The translations under genes and the position numbers were made by a program. A stretch of 64,000 bases of DNA. Origin: Tetrahymena thermophila SB210. Taxonomy: Eukaryota > Ciliophora > Oligohymenophorea > Hymenostomatida > Tetrahymenidae. Below, piece after piece: positions 24,206 to 36,300 of the stretch. Below the pieces are notes generated by a model. It saw nothing but the letters and a program-made list of their open reading frames with translations, searched no databases and had not been told where the DNA came from. The stretch lies in assembly GCF_000189635.1 (NCBI RefSeq), contig NW_002476567.1, positions 806,001-870,000 of the forward strand. The letters are read 5' to 3'. How positions within the stretch are numbered: the stretch's first letter is position 1; every line of letters starts with the position of its first letter.

Positions 24206-26770
24206 TCAAGCATGGTAAGTTTTGTGAGATTTAGAATTGGCTTATTATAAAATAGTATGCATGGTTACAGATTAGCCTGGCTAGTTTTTTAGTCTTTCTT
24301 TTTCAAGATACTCTTTATATTTTTCCTATTACTTTTTTTTATTAAGCTCTATTAATTCTAGTCTAGAAGGGCAAACTATTGAAGATTTATCTTCGAACTC
24401 TCTAACAAATGTAGTTCTATATTAATCAGGAACAGAAGGAGTTGTCTTTACAGAGTGTTACTATGTATTTTTAAAACGATTTAATTTAATTCATTTAAAA
24501 AAACTTAAAGCCAATTAATAATTATTACAAATGGTTTTAATATGTTTGTTCTTTGTTGATTTTTAGCTTAGTAAAAAAATTGGTAATTTGTTTCGTTCAT
24601 ATATCTGAAATCAGGATTCATTGGCGAGCTCCTAAAATTAATTAAGTTAAGTGTTATTAATAACAGTTTTAATAAAAAATGAATGAATGAATAAATTACA
24701 GTTTGGATTTACTCTTTTGTTTGATGTATTCTTCAAAATCTCTATCTTTCATAGGTTTTTGTTAAAAGTTCTCCATATACATTGTTTTGCCTATAAAAGG
24801 TATTGATTGAACAACTGTGTGTTCGGAAGGATTAGGTAGCTTTTCTGGCACCTGAGCTTTCCAGTTAACGAAATTGTTCTATTTAATAAATCATAATTAG
24901 AAGCACGTAATGGAAATTTTTTAATTTACTCTATAGTTTGTGGAACCTATAAAAGGTTAGTCATAATGCTATTATTTTGGTCCTTTTTCATAAACAGGTT
25001 CTTTAACATCGTGAGGTCTAAAGTCATTCTATGTTTTATATTATCAATTAAATTTGGTGTTAAGTGGTTTAAATTTACTTAGGTCGTAGAGCAACATTTG
25101 ATTGGCTCTAAGCACTGCACCTAACTATGGAAATCCATAGTGATTTATGGGAGCTATTCTAGATTTTTATGTTTTTAAAAATCAGCTTGATATAAGGTTT
25201 ACATTCCTCTCCTAAAATCAACTGGGACATTTCTGTAAGGACATTTGCACTTGCCACAGATGCATCTCCCACATATACAATCACCTTAAATATTTAGAAT
25301 AAAATTTATGAATTTGCATAATTGTATTGAAATTTAAAATTAAACAAAATAAATATTAAAAAACTTGATTGATTACCTTACAAGTGTCTATAATAATCAG
25401 GATTCTTTTCGAAGTGCTTCTCGACCATTTTCATGTACTGAGTAGAATAAGGGTCAAAAAATTGCTATGAACTTGTATAATTATTATCCAAAGCATTTGA
25501 ATCTGTTTATTGGTTTAGTCCTAATTCATTTTACTATAATTATTTTTATAATTCGAAATTTCTATCTGCATTCTCTAGTTATTGTAGCTGATCTTAAATA
25601 ACTATTTCGTTTTTTTTGTTGCTTTACTCTTAATAATAATTGTCACCTATTTAATCTTCAAATTAAACTTAGCCTATTTTCTAAGACTCCTGCTAAGAAA
25701 AAGCTTCTGCATTTTCAATTTTTTGTTCATTTACTTTATCAATATTTTATAGGTTATCTGCAGGGATCATACTTAGACTACTTCTTTTATGATCAAATTT
25801 TGAATAAGTTTTATCATGCATAGATTGGAATCCACTCTATTTGTTATTTTTATGCCAGCTCAATCTTTAAAAAACATTAGGAGATTAAGGGGGCTAAGCT
25901 GTAAAATTTTGCTTTTAAACTCTAGGGTACTGTGAGTTAATATAGTGCTATTGTGTATTTATATTTTTCTATTTTTTAAACTCCATGAATTCTTTTTGGT
26001 ATTTCTTGAAAGTTTCAAAATCTCTATATATTTTAATTAATTAATTAATAGTTAAAAATCTATAAATAACATTTTTATTAAAAAATTATAAAATTGTTCA
26101 ACATTTGATTTTATTAATTATCTATCAAAAGGTAGATAAAAATGAAAAAAAGTCACTTAAATATGTTATTTGTAGTTAGATTATTATTAAAAAAAATCAT
26201 TTATTCTCCAAATTGTGTTAAAAAATTTTAGCTAAACAAGTTAGCAAATTAAATATTAATGAAGCTTTAAAAAAATATTTTGGCTGAAATCTCAAACTCT
26301 TAAGGCAAAAAATTATTTTTAATGCAAAATAATGCTTAATTTAATCCAAAACTAGTTAAAATCTTTAAATACTATGTTAATAGTTTCTTTAAATAGAATT
26401 TTATAAATATTTTTGATTTTGAGAACTAAGTTTTATACGCTTTAAGTGGGTTTTCTATTTATTTTGCTCCTTCATTGGTTGAAGATCTAAAAATCATTTT
26501 AGATGAACTAGAATGATTCGTTGATGGTCTAAAAGATTCTTGTGTTTAGTTGCGTAATAAAGAATCCCTCGGAAATTCATTATTTTAAGAAGAATCTTGA
26601 ACTGTGCTCATAGTGAAATTTTGATGAGATCTTTTTTTTCCATATTTTAATTTATCATAATCTATTCCCAAAATATGTTTTTCTTTAACCGGCCTATATT
26701 TTGTGTGCATAGTTATAATAAATCTTTTAGGATTGTTAAAATTTTCTGAGCTCTAACTTAAATGTGACAT
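24206..26770 (-). CDS. SAXO-like (FAM154) axonemal microtubule-stabilising protein
   Basis: Proposed exons: 26770-26427, 26023-25377, 25284-25203, 25158-24930, 24878-24700, 24631-24529 and 24460-24206; total 1839 nt in consistent phase. SAXO proteins bind and stabilise axonemal and basal-body microtubules. The hallmark is the Cys cluster CICGRCICGKCKCP (25.2 kb). Mn-like repeats follow, such as PFIGSTNYR, PFIGKTMYMENF and FRYMNETNYQFFY, spaced like those of animal SAXO1. In animals the Cys cluster is N-terminal. Here about 330 Gln/Asn/Ser-rich residues precede it, supplied by two exons whose link (donor GTTCTC) is the least certain splice. The exon 25158-24930 contains an in-frame TGA at 25046-25044, although protein-like sequence continues beyond it in the same frame. 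A Glu/Lys-rich helix closes the protein. Confidence 0.78.
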
Positions 26771-27863
26771 CTCTTACTTACAATTTAGTTTTTAAATAAA
26801 GTTATTAAATTTGTTTTTAAACCTATTTCTATTTCAAAACTCTAAATAAATTGTTAATAACAAATAATAATTGACTTTTTATTTATTAATTAGTGTTAAT
26901 TGAGTTCGCGTGAAGTAACAAATAATCTCCTTAAAAAGTATAAAAAGTAAGATTACTTTTTGTATATTTTATTGTGTTTTAGTTATCCATTTAAATATTG
27001 AAACTATACATACATATAAAAATATATTTTTTTTTATTTAGAAAGTAGTTTTTAAAATTAATTATATAACATATCCTTTTATTCATTTAACTTTATTTAA
27101 ATATGCTATAAAATATTGAAATTTATTCTTTAAAGTTTCTACAAATTTTATTTATTTTTAGTTATTTCAAAATAAAATTATAATTTAATTTAGTTAGATT
27201 AATTCAAAAATAAAATAATTAATATCAAGAGAACCAAAAGATTAATATATAAATTTTATCTATGCTTTCTGTTTTATTTTAATTTAATTTCTAAATTTTT
27301 GTTTTTAAATACAAATTATTATTTAGAAATAAAAATTATTTTAATTTCTAAAATAAAAAACAAACTATTTGAAGTATATTTTATAGTAAAAACATATTTT
27401 TAATCTTATTAAAGAATATAAAAATGAATTTATATCATATTAAAAGTTATGCAAAAAATATCTATTTGTGTAAAATTTTAAACTAAAAAATGTATAAATT
27501 ATTTTTTAATGAGGATTTTAAAAATTTATTCACAAACTTATAAAAAAATATTTTAAAAATAGAAATTAATTTTTTGTAGTTTTAACCATTTTGATAAAAG
27601 ATACAAAATTATTTTTTAATTAATTTATTAACTAATTTTTTTTAAATAAAATAAATATAGTAGAATTTCAAAGTTTAACATTTTTAATCATTCATTTAGT
27701 GAAGTTAGACTCCTTATTTGATTATGAAAAGGAGAAGTATTATTTTGTTTGTTTGTTTAGTTGAATTTATAGTCAGAATTAAATATTTGCAAACAAATAT
27801 TTATTAAAAATTAAAAAATTTTTAAGATATATAATTAAGGATTATTAAAGAAGTAGTTTTGAT
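26771..27863. other. AT-rich spacer between divergent genes
   Basis: It separates the SAXO-like gene (-) and the PPR gene (+). It is very A+T-rich with long poly-A/T tracts and no supported feature. Confidence 0.6.
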
Positions 27864-29961
27864 ATGAATTAAATAGCTTTAGTGTTAGAAAGGTCGTTTA
27901 GATAAATAAATGCTCCTAAGAATAAGCAATTATAATCAGCTATACATTACTTATTTTGCTCCACTCCTTCTTCAGGAAAGGGAAAATAAGGTTCTTTAAT
28001 CAGGAAAGGAAGTTCAAGTAATATTAATAATATGAATAAAGTATAAAAATGAGAAAAATCTCATAATCTTTCATGAAAAATTGGTTAAATAAAATATTTT
28101 ATAACAGCTAGATTGGAAAAGGTAAATAAGGAGTTGAAGTAGCTTGCAAAAGAGAATTTTGAAGACGTTGGCTCTCCTGAATTAATTCAATAAAGAATTA
28201 AAGTAATGTCTATTAAATTTTATCAAAAATAATTTCAGTAAAAGTAGAAAATTCTAAAGAAAGCTTAATTGTTTTATTTAAAAATTAGTCAATGAATCCT
28301 TTAAACGTTTACAAAAAAATGGACACTAGCTTCGATGGTTTCTTTTTAAAGAGAGAGTATAATAAAAAGAATTTTAACTTTTTGTTATCAATTCTCGCTG
28401 AAAAGGGCGACTTATAAAATGCAGAAAGTGTCTTTCAATTAATGAAGGTATACTAATAAACTATTTAGCCTATTTAAGTGCTTTAATTATTGGTAAAAAA
28501 ATAAAACAGGAAATGAATATTGAACCAGATTCTTATTCTTACAACAGTTTGATTAAAGTTTGTGGTAAATAAAGAAATATGGAAAAAGCTGAAGAATATT
28601 TTGAGTAATCTCTTTAAAGTAAATATTAAATTTATTCTTCTTGTCTAATTTATTGTGATTAAATTTCACTTTTATGTCAAAAGAGTTTGGTGCAAATCTC
28701 TTCAATTACAACTCTTTACTTTTGGGATATGCAAGAAATCAAAATGCTCTGGAATGTGAAAAAATAACAAGAGAAATGGAAGAAAAAGGCTTAAAATTAG
28801 ATGCCCCAATATATACGACACTCATAAATGCTCATTATAAATCAAGAAATCTCAGACGTTGTTGGGAGATATTTGAAAAGCTAGAGAAAGAAAAATAGAA
28901 TTTAATCGACATTCCTATGACTTCTTTAATGATTGAAATTGCTTCCCATGTAAAATTGTTTTTTAATTGATTTTTTTATTTAAATTCTGAATTATCATGT
29001 TAAATTAGACAAGGGATGCTGAAAAAGGTAAACTCTTATGGGGGAAACTTGATAAAATGCCTGAATTCTATCCTAACACAATACATTTTAATAATATTAT
29101 TAAGTGTTTAGGCTCTAGAGGCGATTATGCTGATGAGGCCATCGATATGTGGCTAAGAATGAAGGAATTAGGAGTTTAGCCAGATGAAGATACTTTTGTT
29201 CATCTCTTTAAAGCATGCTCTTCAGCTGGAGATATAAAAACAGCATTTGATGCTCTTTAAATAATGAAACTCAATAAAATCCCAATGAACAAATACATTC
29301 TAAATTCAGCAATAAAAGTATATGGTGGAGTTGTTAAATCTGATTATATGACTAACGATCTTATTGACATCTATATAAAAGATGCATGGAAATTGTTTGA
29401 AAGAGCTGTTAAAGAAAATATGGTTGATGTGCACATAATTAACTCTTTGCTTGATGTACATGTTAAAGCTTTAAGAGAAGATGATGTTGATGGTCTCATT
29501 TTGCCTTTATATGAAAAATATAATATTAAAAAAAATACAGAAACTTATGAAAATTTATTAGGTAAATTTTCAATTTATTAAACTAATTTCATTTTACTTT
29601 TTTTGCTAATTTTACATGAAAAGAGTTATATCATCAGAAAAAAGATTTACCATAAATTTATAAATTGCATGGTTGGTTGAAGTCAGAAGGATTGGATGAA
29701 ACTTGGAAAGTGTTAAATTATGTTTTTGATGCTGCATACAGAGCAGAAGATGTCGATGTCATGTGCAAAATTCTTGATCAACTTCTTGAAATGAAAAAAG
29801 AACCAAAAATAGTTTATTTGAAAAAGCTTGGTGAAAACAAAAACACTCCAGATGTCCTTTTTGTGAGATTAAAAAAATTTAAAAATTAGTTTGGTTATGT
29901 AAAAGATAAGGACTTTTAGCCTATAAAACCTCTAAACAAAAGATTGTAAGGAACTGTTTGA
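27864..29961 (+). CDS. Pentatricopeptide repeat (PPR) protein, probably mitochondrial
   Basis: Seven exons: 27864-28017, 28108-28202, 28289-28447, 28510-28618, 28684-28949, 29009-29561 and 29624-29961, total 1674 nt and 557 aa. PPR proteins are helical solenoids that bind organellar RNA. The first about 30 residues are basic and poor in acid (LERSFRQINAPKNKQL), as in mitochondrial presequences. Classic repeats follow: NVYKKMD, SYSYNSLIKVCGKQRNMEKA, NYNSLLLGYARNQNALECEK, TTLINAHYKSRNLRRCWEIF, IHFNNIIKCLGSRGDYADEA and TFVHLFKACSSAGDIKTAF, giving at least seven units. The C-terminus (LNYVFDAAYRAEDVDVMCKI) is more divergent. Target RNA cannot be predicted. The third exon begins at an AG (28288) that keeps frame; the earlier CAG at 28242-28244 does not. 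Confidence 0.9.
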
Positions 29962-30772
29962 GTAAACTACTTAGTCTATGTTCTAATAAATCTTAAATAT
30001 TTTTTAAAAATTTTAATATTTTATTTGTAACATACTTTAAATTTATAAAATATTCTAAAAAGATGCTAAAAAAAATAGCTATAAAATAAAATTTAATTAA
30101 TTTATTTATTAAAAAATTTAGTTATTTGCTTAAAACCAATAAAAATATTTATTTTTATAGCAATTTATTCACTGTGTTTTAAAATAAAGTAGGTGTTCAC
30201 TTCAAAAAAAAAAAATTAATTTTATCTGTTAAATTAGAAATTTTAAGTCAAAAAAAATTGAATATTTGAGAGGGTGAGAATATATAAAATTTACAGTTTA
30301 TCTTAAATTATAAATAAAAAATTTTTTATTAACTCGTTCGTTTTAATTTAAAATAATATCAATATATTTTCATATTTTTGAATAAAAAATTAAAATTTCT
30401 ATTTTATTAATTAAAATAAATTTGATGTAATTTTATATTTTCAATTTTATTTTACTTTAAAATTAAAACATTTACAATTAAAGTAAATATTATGCTTTTT
30501 TTTTTGATAATAAGGCATTTTTTTTAAATAAGTAAAATGAAAAAAAAAAAAATCCTTACTTTACTATTAAATGAATTAAATAAAAGATGATTTTATATTA
30601 AATTTATAAATTTACGTCGATCTACAAAGAAGATATTATGCATTATTTTTAGATGTAAAATAAATTAAATTAGTAAAATGAATGAATTAAAAAAGTTAAT
30701 GATCAATTTTTATTTTTTAACTAAGAAATTAATATAAATGTATTATAAAAATATATATGTAAGCTCTTTGCA
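29962..30772. other. AT-rich spacer between convergent genes
   Basis: The 3' flanks of the PPR gene (+) and CDC123 (-) lie here. The sequence consists of A and T runs with no other feature seen. Confidence 0.6.
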
Positions 30773-31942
30773 TCATTAATACAAATCTTTATTGTGGATG
30801 TTTAGATAATCAAATACTTTTTCCATTGATTCTTGAGCATTTTCTCCATCAAAAAGCATATCTTCAGGAACTCTGTATGCTGAGAGATCCTCTATTATTA
30901 CATCGGATTCAGTCCTAACATATTGAATAAATATCTTTTTATCTTAACCAAATTCCTCAGTATCTATTTTTTCTAACTGATCCCAATCTAATAAGAGAGG
31001 GTTTGTGTGACCTCTCCAAGGGTTTATATCAAGTAATCTAAGCTTGTAGTTAGGAGCTATACCAATGTACAAATCGAATACATAATTATTTTCTTCAAAG
31101 AAGGGAGCTATTTTTTCATAGAAGTAAGAACTTATTTTTTAAGAGAATAAGTCACCAAATTCTTCAATAGTGCGATTGACACTTGAACAATGTCTTTAAG
31201 AAATTGCTATGAGCTTTTTATTTCTTACAAAGCATCTAACCATCATATGCTTGTGCAAATTATACCATTTTTTTAAAATTAAATATAAACCCATTTAAGA
31301 ATCTATCTGCTATTAGACTTGTTCAAATTAATTTTCTGTATTAATAGTAGAACATAGACCAAATTAATCTTTGTATTCTTCTAACAATTCAGCAAGAATT
31401 CCACTACTTTTAAGCACAGTAAGTAAGTCTTCCAAATTATCAATTTGTAGGCCATGAAGCCAGTTTTCAGTGTCTCTTGGAGCTCTCCAATTTAATTTAA
31501 CAAAGACACTTTCAAAATCATCAAAAGCTTCTTTAACTTGTTCTTCAAACTCTTTAGAAAAAATACGGAATTTAAAATCATGATCTTCATCATCATAATC
31601 TTGGTTAAAACTATCATCCTATTTATTCTATTCCTCTTCATTCTTCTATTGTTAAAGATGGAAGTCTTTGTTCTTTTCAAGAAGATAGTTCTGTGAGGAA
31701 TTCTTCTAATACCTAGGATGAATGTAAATACCATCTTCTTCCAAGTAATCATAAAGGTTTTAATCAACTTTAATGTATTTTGTCTTATAAGTGAGCTTCT
31801 TTAACTATTCAGGCCAATTTACCTAGTTATACTTCCACATATCTTGTTTTTTATCATGACCTTCTTTCTTAATTTTTGCTTCCTCGCTATTTGTTATGGA
31901 AACTTTGCACTCTTCTTAATCGTTCATACCTAATGATGCCAT
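30773..31942 (-). CDS. CDC123: CDC123 (D123) family, eIF2 assembly factor
   Basis: A single exon encodes 389 aa with stop TGA. CDC123 has an ATP-grasp-like fold and assembles the eIF2 heterotrimer in the cytosol. Family landmarks in order: WPEQLKKLTYKTKYIKV, the acidic linker DQDYDDEDHD-like segment, FESVFVKLNWRAPRDTENWL, HKHMMVRCFVRNKKLIAISQ, NYVFDLYIGIAPNYKLRLLDI, NPWRGHTNPLLLDWDQL and FIQYVRTESDVI. Length is close to fungal and animal members. The ATG at 31942 starts MASLGMN. The frame stays open a little upstream to an AG (about 31967), so an upstream 5' exon is possible, and a candidate snoRNA lies just beyond. Unlike genes such as the PPR one, the coding part lacks introns. Confidence 0.95.
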
Positions 31943-32047
31943 AAAATCAGAATTTGTTGAATCTTTTGTAAAAAAAAGTAATATAAATTGAATTAATCTT
32001 TTAATTTTATACAATTAATATTTTGATAAATTGTATGTAAGAATATC

Positions 32048-32122
32048 TATAATCAGAAAAAAGATCTTTCCGATGATCTTCCTTGATCTTTACCACCACA
32101 TACAAACCCTCATCATTTTATA
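32048..32122 (-). ncRNA. Candidate box C/D snoRNA
   Basis: On the minus strand a perfect C box ATGATGA (32116-32110) is followed 53 bases later by a D box CTGA (32056-32053). The boxes are flanked by a 5-bp terminal stem, TATAA (32122-32118) with TTATA (32052-32048). That geometry is the signature of a box C/D guide RNA for 2'-O-methylation. The interior is richer in G+C than the surrounding spacer. Internal C'/D' boxes are not clear. A guide target in rRNA could not be assigned by eye. It lies about 105 bp upstream of the CDC123 start in the same orientation, so it might be processed from a 5' UTR intron or be independently transcribed. Confidence 0.5.
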
Positions 32123-32599
32123 TTATAATATTTTGTTTTTTTAGATAATTTATAGTTTATTACGAAATCATTAGAAATATTTGTAAAAGTAAAGTGGGTG
32201 TATGATGTTTGATTCTACTAAATTGAACGCTCTGATCAAACAAATATTCTATTTGAATCATTATTATAAATAAATATTATGCATTATTGAGTTTGTGATT
32301 TTTATTCCAATAACACACCCAAAAAAAAAATAATATAATTTCTCTATTTATTTTTAAGTAATAGAAACAAAAATATAATTAATAAGCGAGCCATTCATTT
32401 TTTTTAACAAATCTAATCATTTAAAACTTTAATTCAAATAAAAAATTAAAATATTTATAAATTTTGTAAAATAAATATCAATTTATTATGAAATAAAATA
32501 TCTTTATGTTTTTTTAATTTTTAAGATAATTTAATAATAATTTCATTAGCATTTAATCATATTTTAGTTGTTAATTATGTAATATTTTATGTTACAAGT

Positions 32600-33381
32600 G
32601 CTATTTCTGATGATCAACTTTAATAAGTTTTTCAAATGTTAACTGTGTCCTCGACTCTAACAAAAGATTGTTTTAAATAATTTATTTTGGAAATGGAATA
32701 TCTTTTTTACTTTATTTTTTGAAGGAGTTTTTTAAAATTAACTAATTTTACATTTAATTACACTACAAATACTTTCAATAAATAAGCTAATTTTGTTTTA
32801 ATATTAAATAAATGTGTTTTTGACTCTAACAAAAAGATAGTTTTTAATATTCTTTTTTGGAAACATAATATTATTAAAATATAATTTAATATGAATGAAT
32901 ATTATTTTAATAAATTTAACAAATTTTGTTAAAATTAAAATTAAATTATATTCGAAATGATTTTATTTAAAATTAATTTTTATTTCAATAATAAATGATT
33001 TCTTGGTTTTAAAAAATATAAATAATTTGCTTAGAAACTAAATAGTTTCTTTGATTTAGTTTTTGAATCAATTCTTTAAAATGAATGAATATTAATTTAA
33101 TTTTATTTAAACTTAAATTTAATTTCTCTAGAAATTATTTTATTAAACAAAAATAAGATTTTTATTTCAACATTATTTGTGTATTTGATTCTAAAATTTT
33201 AAATATAATTTAAAAGCTCTTTTTTGGGATGAAAAGTGATTGCTGTATTTTTGAAAGGAATTAATTTTTAGGAATGAATATAAATAAATTAAACATATTA
33301 TTTGTTAAAATTTTAAATACATTTGAAATTTTTTATTTAATATCTAAAAACTTAGATTTTTATATCAATTTAATAAGACAG
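32600..33381. repeat. Diverged ~170-190-bp tandem repeat array
   Basis: GACTCTAAC followed by AAAAG recurs at 32653 and 32822. The word GAATGAATA with shared flanks recurs near 32892, 33082 and 33271. Spacings are about 170 and 190 bp, suggesting four to five decayed copies. The last copy reaches the stop codon of the cNMP-binding gene (33382). No copy encodes protein. Confidence 0.55.
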
Positions 33382-36300
33382 TCAAATATTCTTTTCATGA
33401 CTGTAGCAGAATGAAGAGTTACCATTCAAAAAATTATCTTTTTATTAATTAGGAGTTGACTAATAAAAACTTATAGAAGTTTGAATTCGTTATTCTGTAT
33501 TATATTTAATTGGACTTACTGATGATACTATTTAAAGAGATCTGGGATTTGCTTTTTGCCTGTTCGGAAATTTATTTTTTTATCTTACTCCATTACTTGT
33601 ATTAGCTCTGATACTCCATCCAGGAATTTAAGTAAGGCATTTTGAATTTACTTCTAATTACTAAACTTATAGCTTATTTTTTTGCTTAGATTCTGTGTTG
33701 TTTGTTGATGCAAATGAATATCTTTTAAGGGAAGATTTTGAACGTAAAAACAACTCCCTATTTTTAATTTTATTATCTATAATTTACTTTCTATGATTTT
33801 GACTTAGAAAGGTATTTTTTGTAGAGGTATCTATATCTTACTTAAATATTGAATTATTAAATTAAACACTTAATTACTAAGGTAGAGTGTTTGGAGATTT
33901 TTATATTACAAATGAACTACTATGAGTTTTTTAATTTGATAACAAATCATTAGGGTTCAATATTATCTTTTTCAAGGTATGTGTTTCCAAAGTTGATTTA
34001 TTATTCATTTAGGAATGAGACTTATTAAATGTGTGCTGTGTCAAACTTTCAGCGTCAAATGAAAAATTGTTAAATGGGGAGAAACGATTATTTTTTTAGT
34101 TTTTATTGTACTTTGGAGTGTATTTTAAATGAGACAAATGATTTTAAGAAAGCCTTGGTGTTCCTTCTGTTTATTTCAAAGATTCAATATATCTCTCGTC
34201 TGCATTTTAATTTCTATAATTGTATTTATTATCTCCTTCTGTTTTACAATTATATGAAATTTAAGTAACAATTTAACCAGAATAATTTTCATCAGTCATA
34301 TTTTCAGCTTAAGTTTCCTATTTAGTATTTTCAGTAAGCTACTTATTTTATAGTTCTTAGTGTATTTTTAATGCTTATAGTAAGTAATACTCTTATTCAT
34401 TTTACATATCTAATTTTTAAACTTTTAGAGGAGATTGATTCATTTCTTAAGAGTAGGACAATAATTATTCAAAGATACGATTACACTCACTGTAGTTTTT
34501 CTACTAAAGATAAAACAAATAACTTGGATTATTTTTAATTAATTAGATGAGTTTTTTGTTTCTATTTCCCTCTTCTTCATCTTAATTGATATTTTCTATG
34601 TATTCATTATAAATATTTTCTTGATTACTTGCAGATAGATTTTAACGTTAATCAGAGTGATATTTCAAATTGTCATTATCTAAGTCGTTGCTTATATTCA
34701 CATTAGTTTCGTTAACCAACCCGTTTAATTACCCATTTAAACTTGAGCTTGCTCTCTTTTCTTTGAGTGTTAAAGTTCTCCTCCTATTAGGAGTTACAGA
34801 ACTAATAGAAGGCTTTTTAGGGGTAGCATAAGATTAACGACTATTACTTAGAATATAACTAGCTTAGCTCAGCTCTATTTCAGTACTCTTTTTATCACTG
34901 ATTTATCTGGAATCTGTATTCATTTAACTGGTATTTTTTAAGTTGTTAGCAATTTCTTATTTTGCTTTTTTTAAATAAAGGTCTTAAAAAAATCTATCTT
35001 TATGATTGAGCTTATAAAAGTACTCTCTAACCTAGTTATAGCTACAATTCTACTATTTTACTATGTGAGCTGTTTAATCAAATATTATTTTATCTACTTT
35101 ACTATTGTCTATATACAATTATTTAACTTTTTAGTTGTACTCTGAATCTTCATTGATGTTTGATAATTCAACCAAATCATTCGAAAATAATTTCTAAAAT
35201 TTATCTATTTATTCTTCTTCCAATTTTCTCTAAAACTTTCTTCTCTTGTAGTCATCAAGTGTTGTTGCTTATAAGAGATCTTAGTCTTATACATTCTGCT
35301 TTGCATTATCACCTCTTATAACTTATGAGGGGTTTGATTCTTCAGGATCTTCACCCAGAAATTTATTCTTAAATTGTTTTACTTCTTCCTATCTCTTTAC
35401 CATCAAATTGCGTTTATGGGAAAAGTAAAATAACTTATTTAATGTCTCAGAGGGATTCTCGGTTTTTATTACTTTATTGTCTTTTGTTTAGTTTTTTTGA
35501 GTAGAATTCTAATTTTATAGTTAAATATTTTTTTCTTTCTTCTATATATTCTCTAATTTTTTGATGAAATCTTTTTTAAATTTCTTTTCGCTTTTTATTA
35601 AGTCTTTCTCTTGTTGTAATGCTTCTTTTTCAGGACTTTTTTTAGGAGGACTGCATTGCTTCATTTTTTTCTTCTTCTCTTTTTTGCTCTTTATGTCTTC
35701 ATCTTCATCATCATAAACTAAATTTTCTAATGTTCTTTGAGCTGAATCTAGATTTTCATGAGAATTAAAAGAATAAGCTGAATTTGTTTTTTTTATTTGT
35801 TATCTCCTCGGAGAATTCTTTTTGTTTAAAAGGAGACTCGATCCGTACATTTTATTAAAAAAGTCATCTTCTTCTTTAATAATATGTGAACTTTTATCAA
35901 TTTTTTTATCTAATATTTGAGATGACCCACTTTCTTCTATTTAAAAAATGCTAAGAGTGAAATTTTTATTAATATTTTAGTGGTTTCTATTTGTTGTTGA
36001 AGCATTGCCTTAATAACAATTTCTTTTAGGAGAAGCTTTTTCAAGGTTTTGTTAATCTCCAAATTCAGAAATAGTAACATTTTTACTTTTTTTAGGTGAT
36101 CCATCAATCCACCTAAGTGAATTAATACAATTTTGAATGTTATTTTTATATTTAGAGGGTGAAAGAGATGGAGAATTTTATATATTTCTCATTTTTTATA
36201 TGCTCTGTGAAAAAGGAGATTTATCTAGTCCTATATCAATACTACTCTTCATGAACTTGTCTAAATCTAACAATAAAGAAATATGATTATTCAATAGAGA

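Larger units (their letters stand above)
31943..33381. other. Spacer with candidate snoRNA and tandem array
   Basis: From left to right it holds the CDC123 leader, a candidate C/D snoRNA (32048-32122), plain AT-rich DNA, and a diverged tandem array (about 32600-33381) that runs up to the stop codon of the next minus-strand gene. Confidence 0.55.

Noticed and set aside
33412-34550. Long plus-strand TGA-free frames resembling a multi-pass membrane protein
   Set aside because: They lie antisense to a longer minus-strand exon (36673-33382) that reads continuously to TGA with typical ciliate Gln/Ser/Asn-rich protein composition and is joined in phase to a cNMP-binding domain. The plus frame is rich in Phe/Tyr/Leu as expected for its complement.
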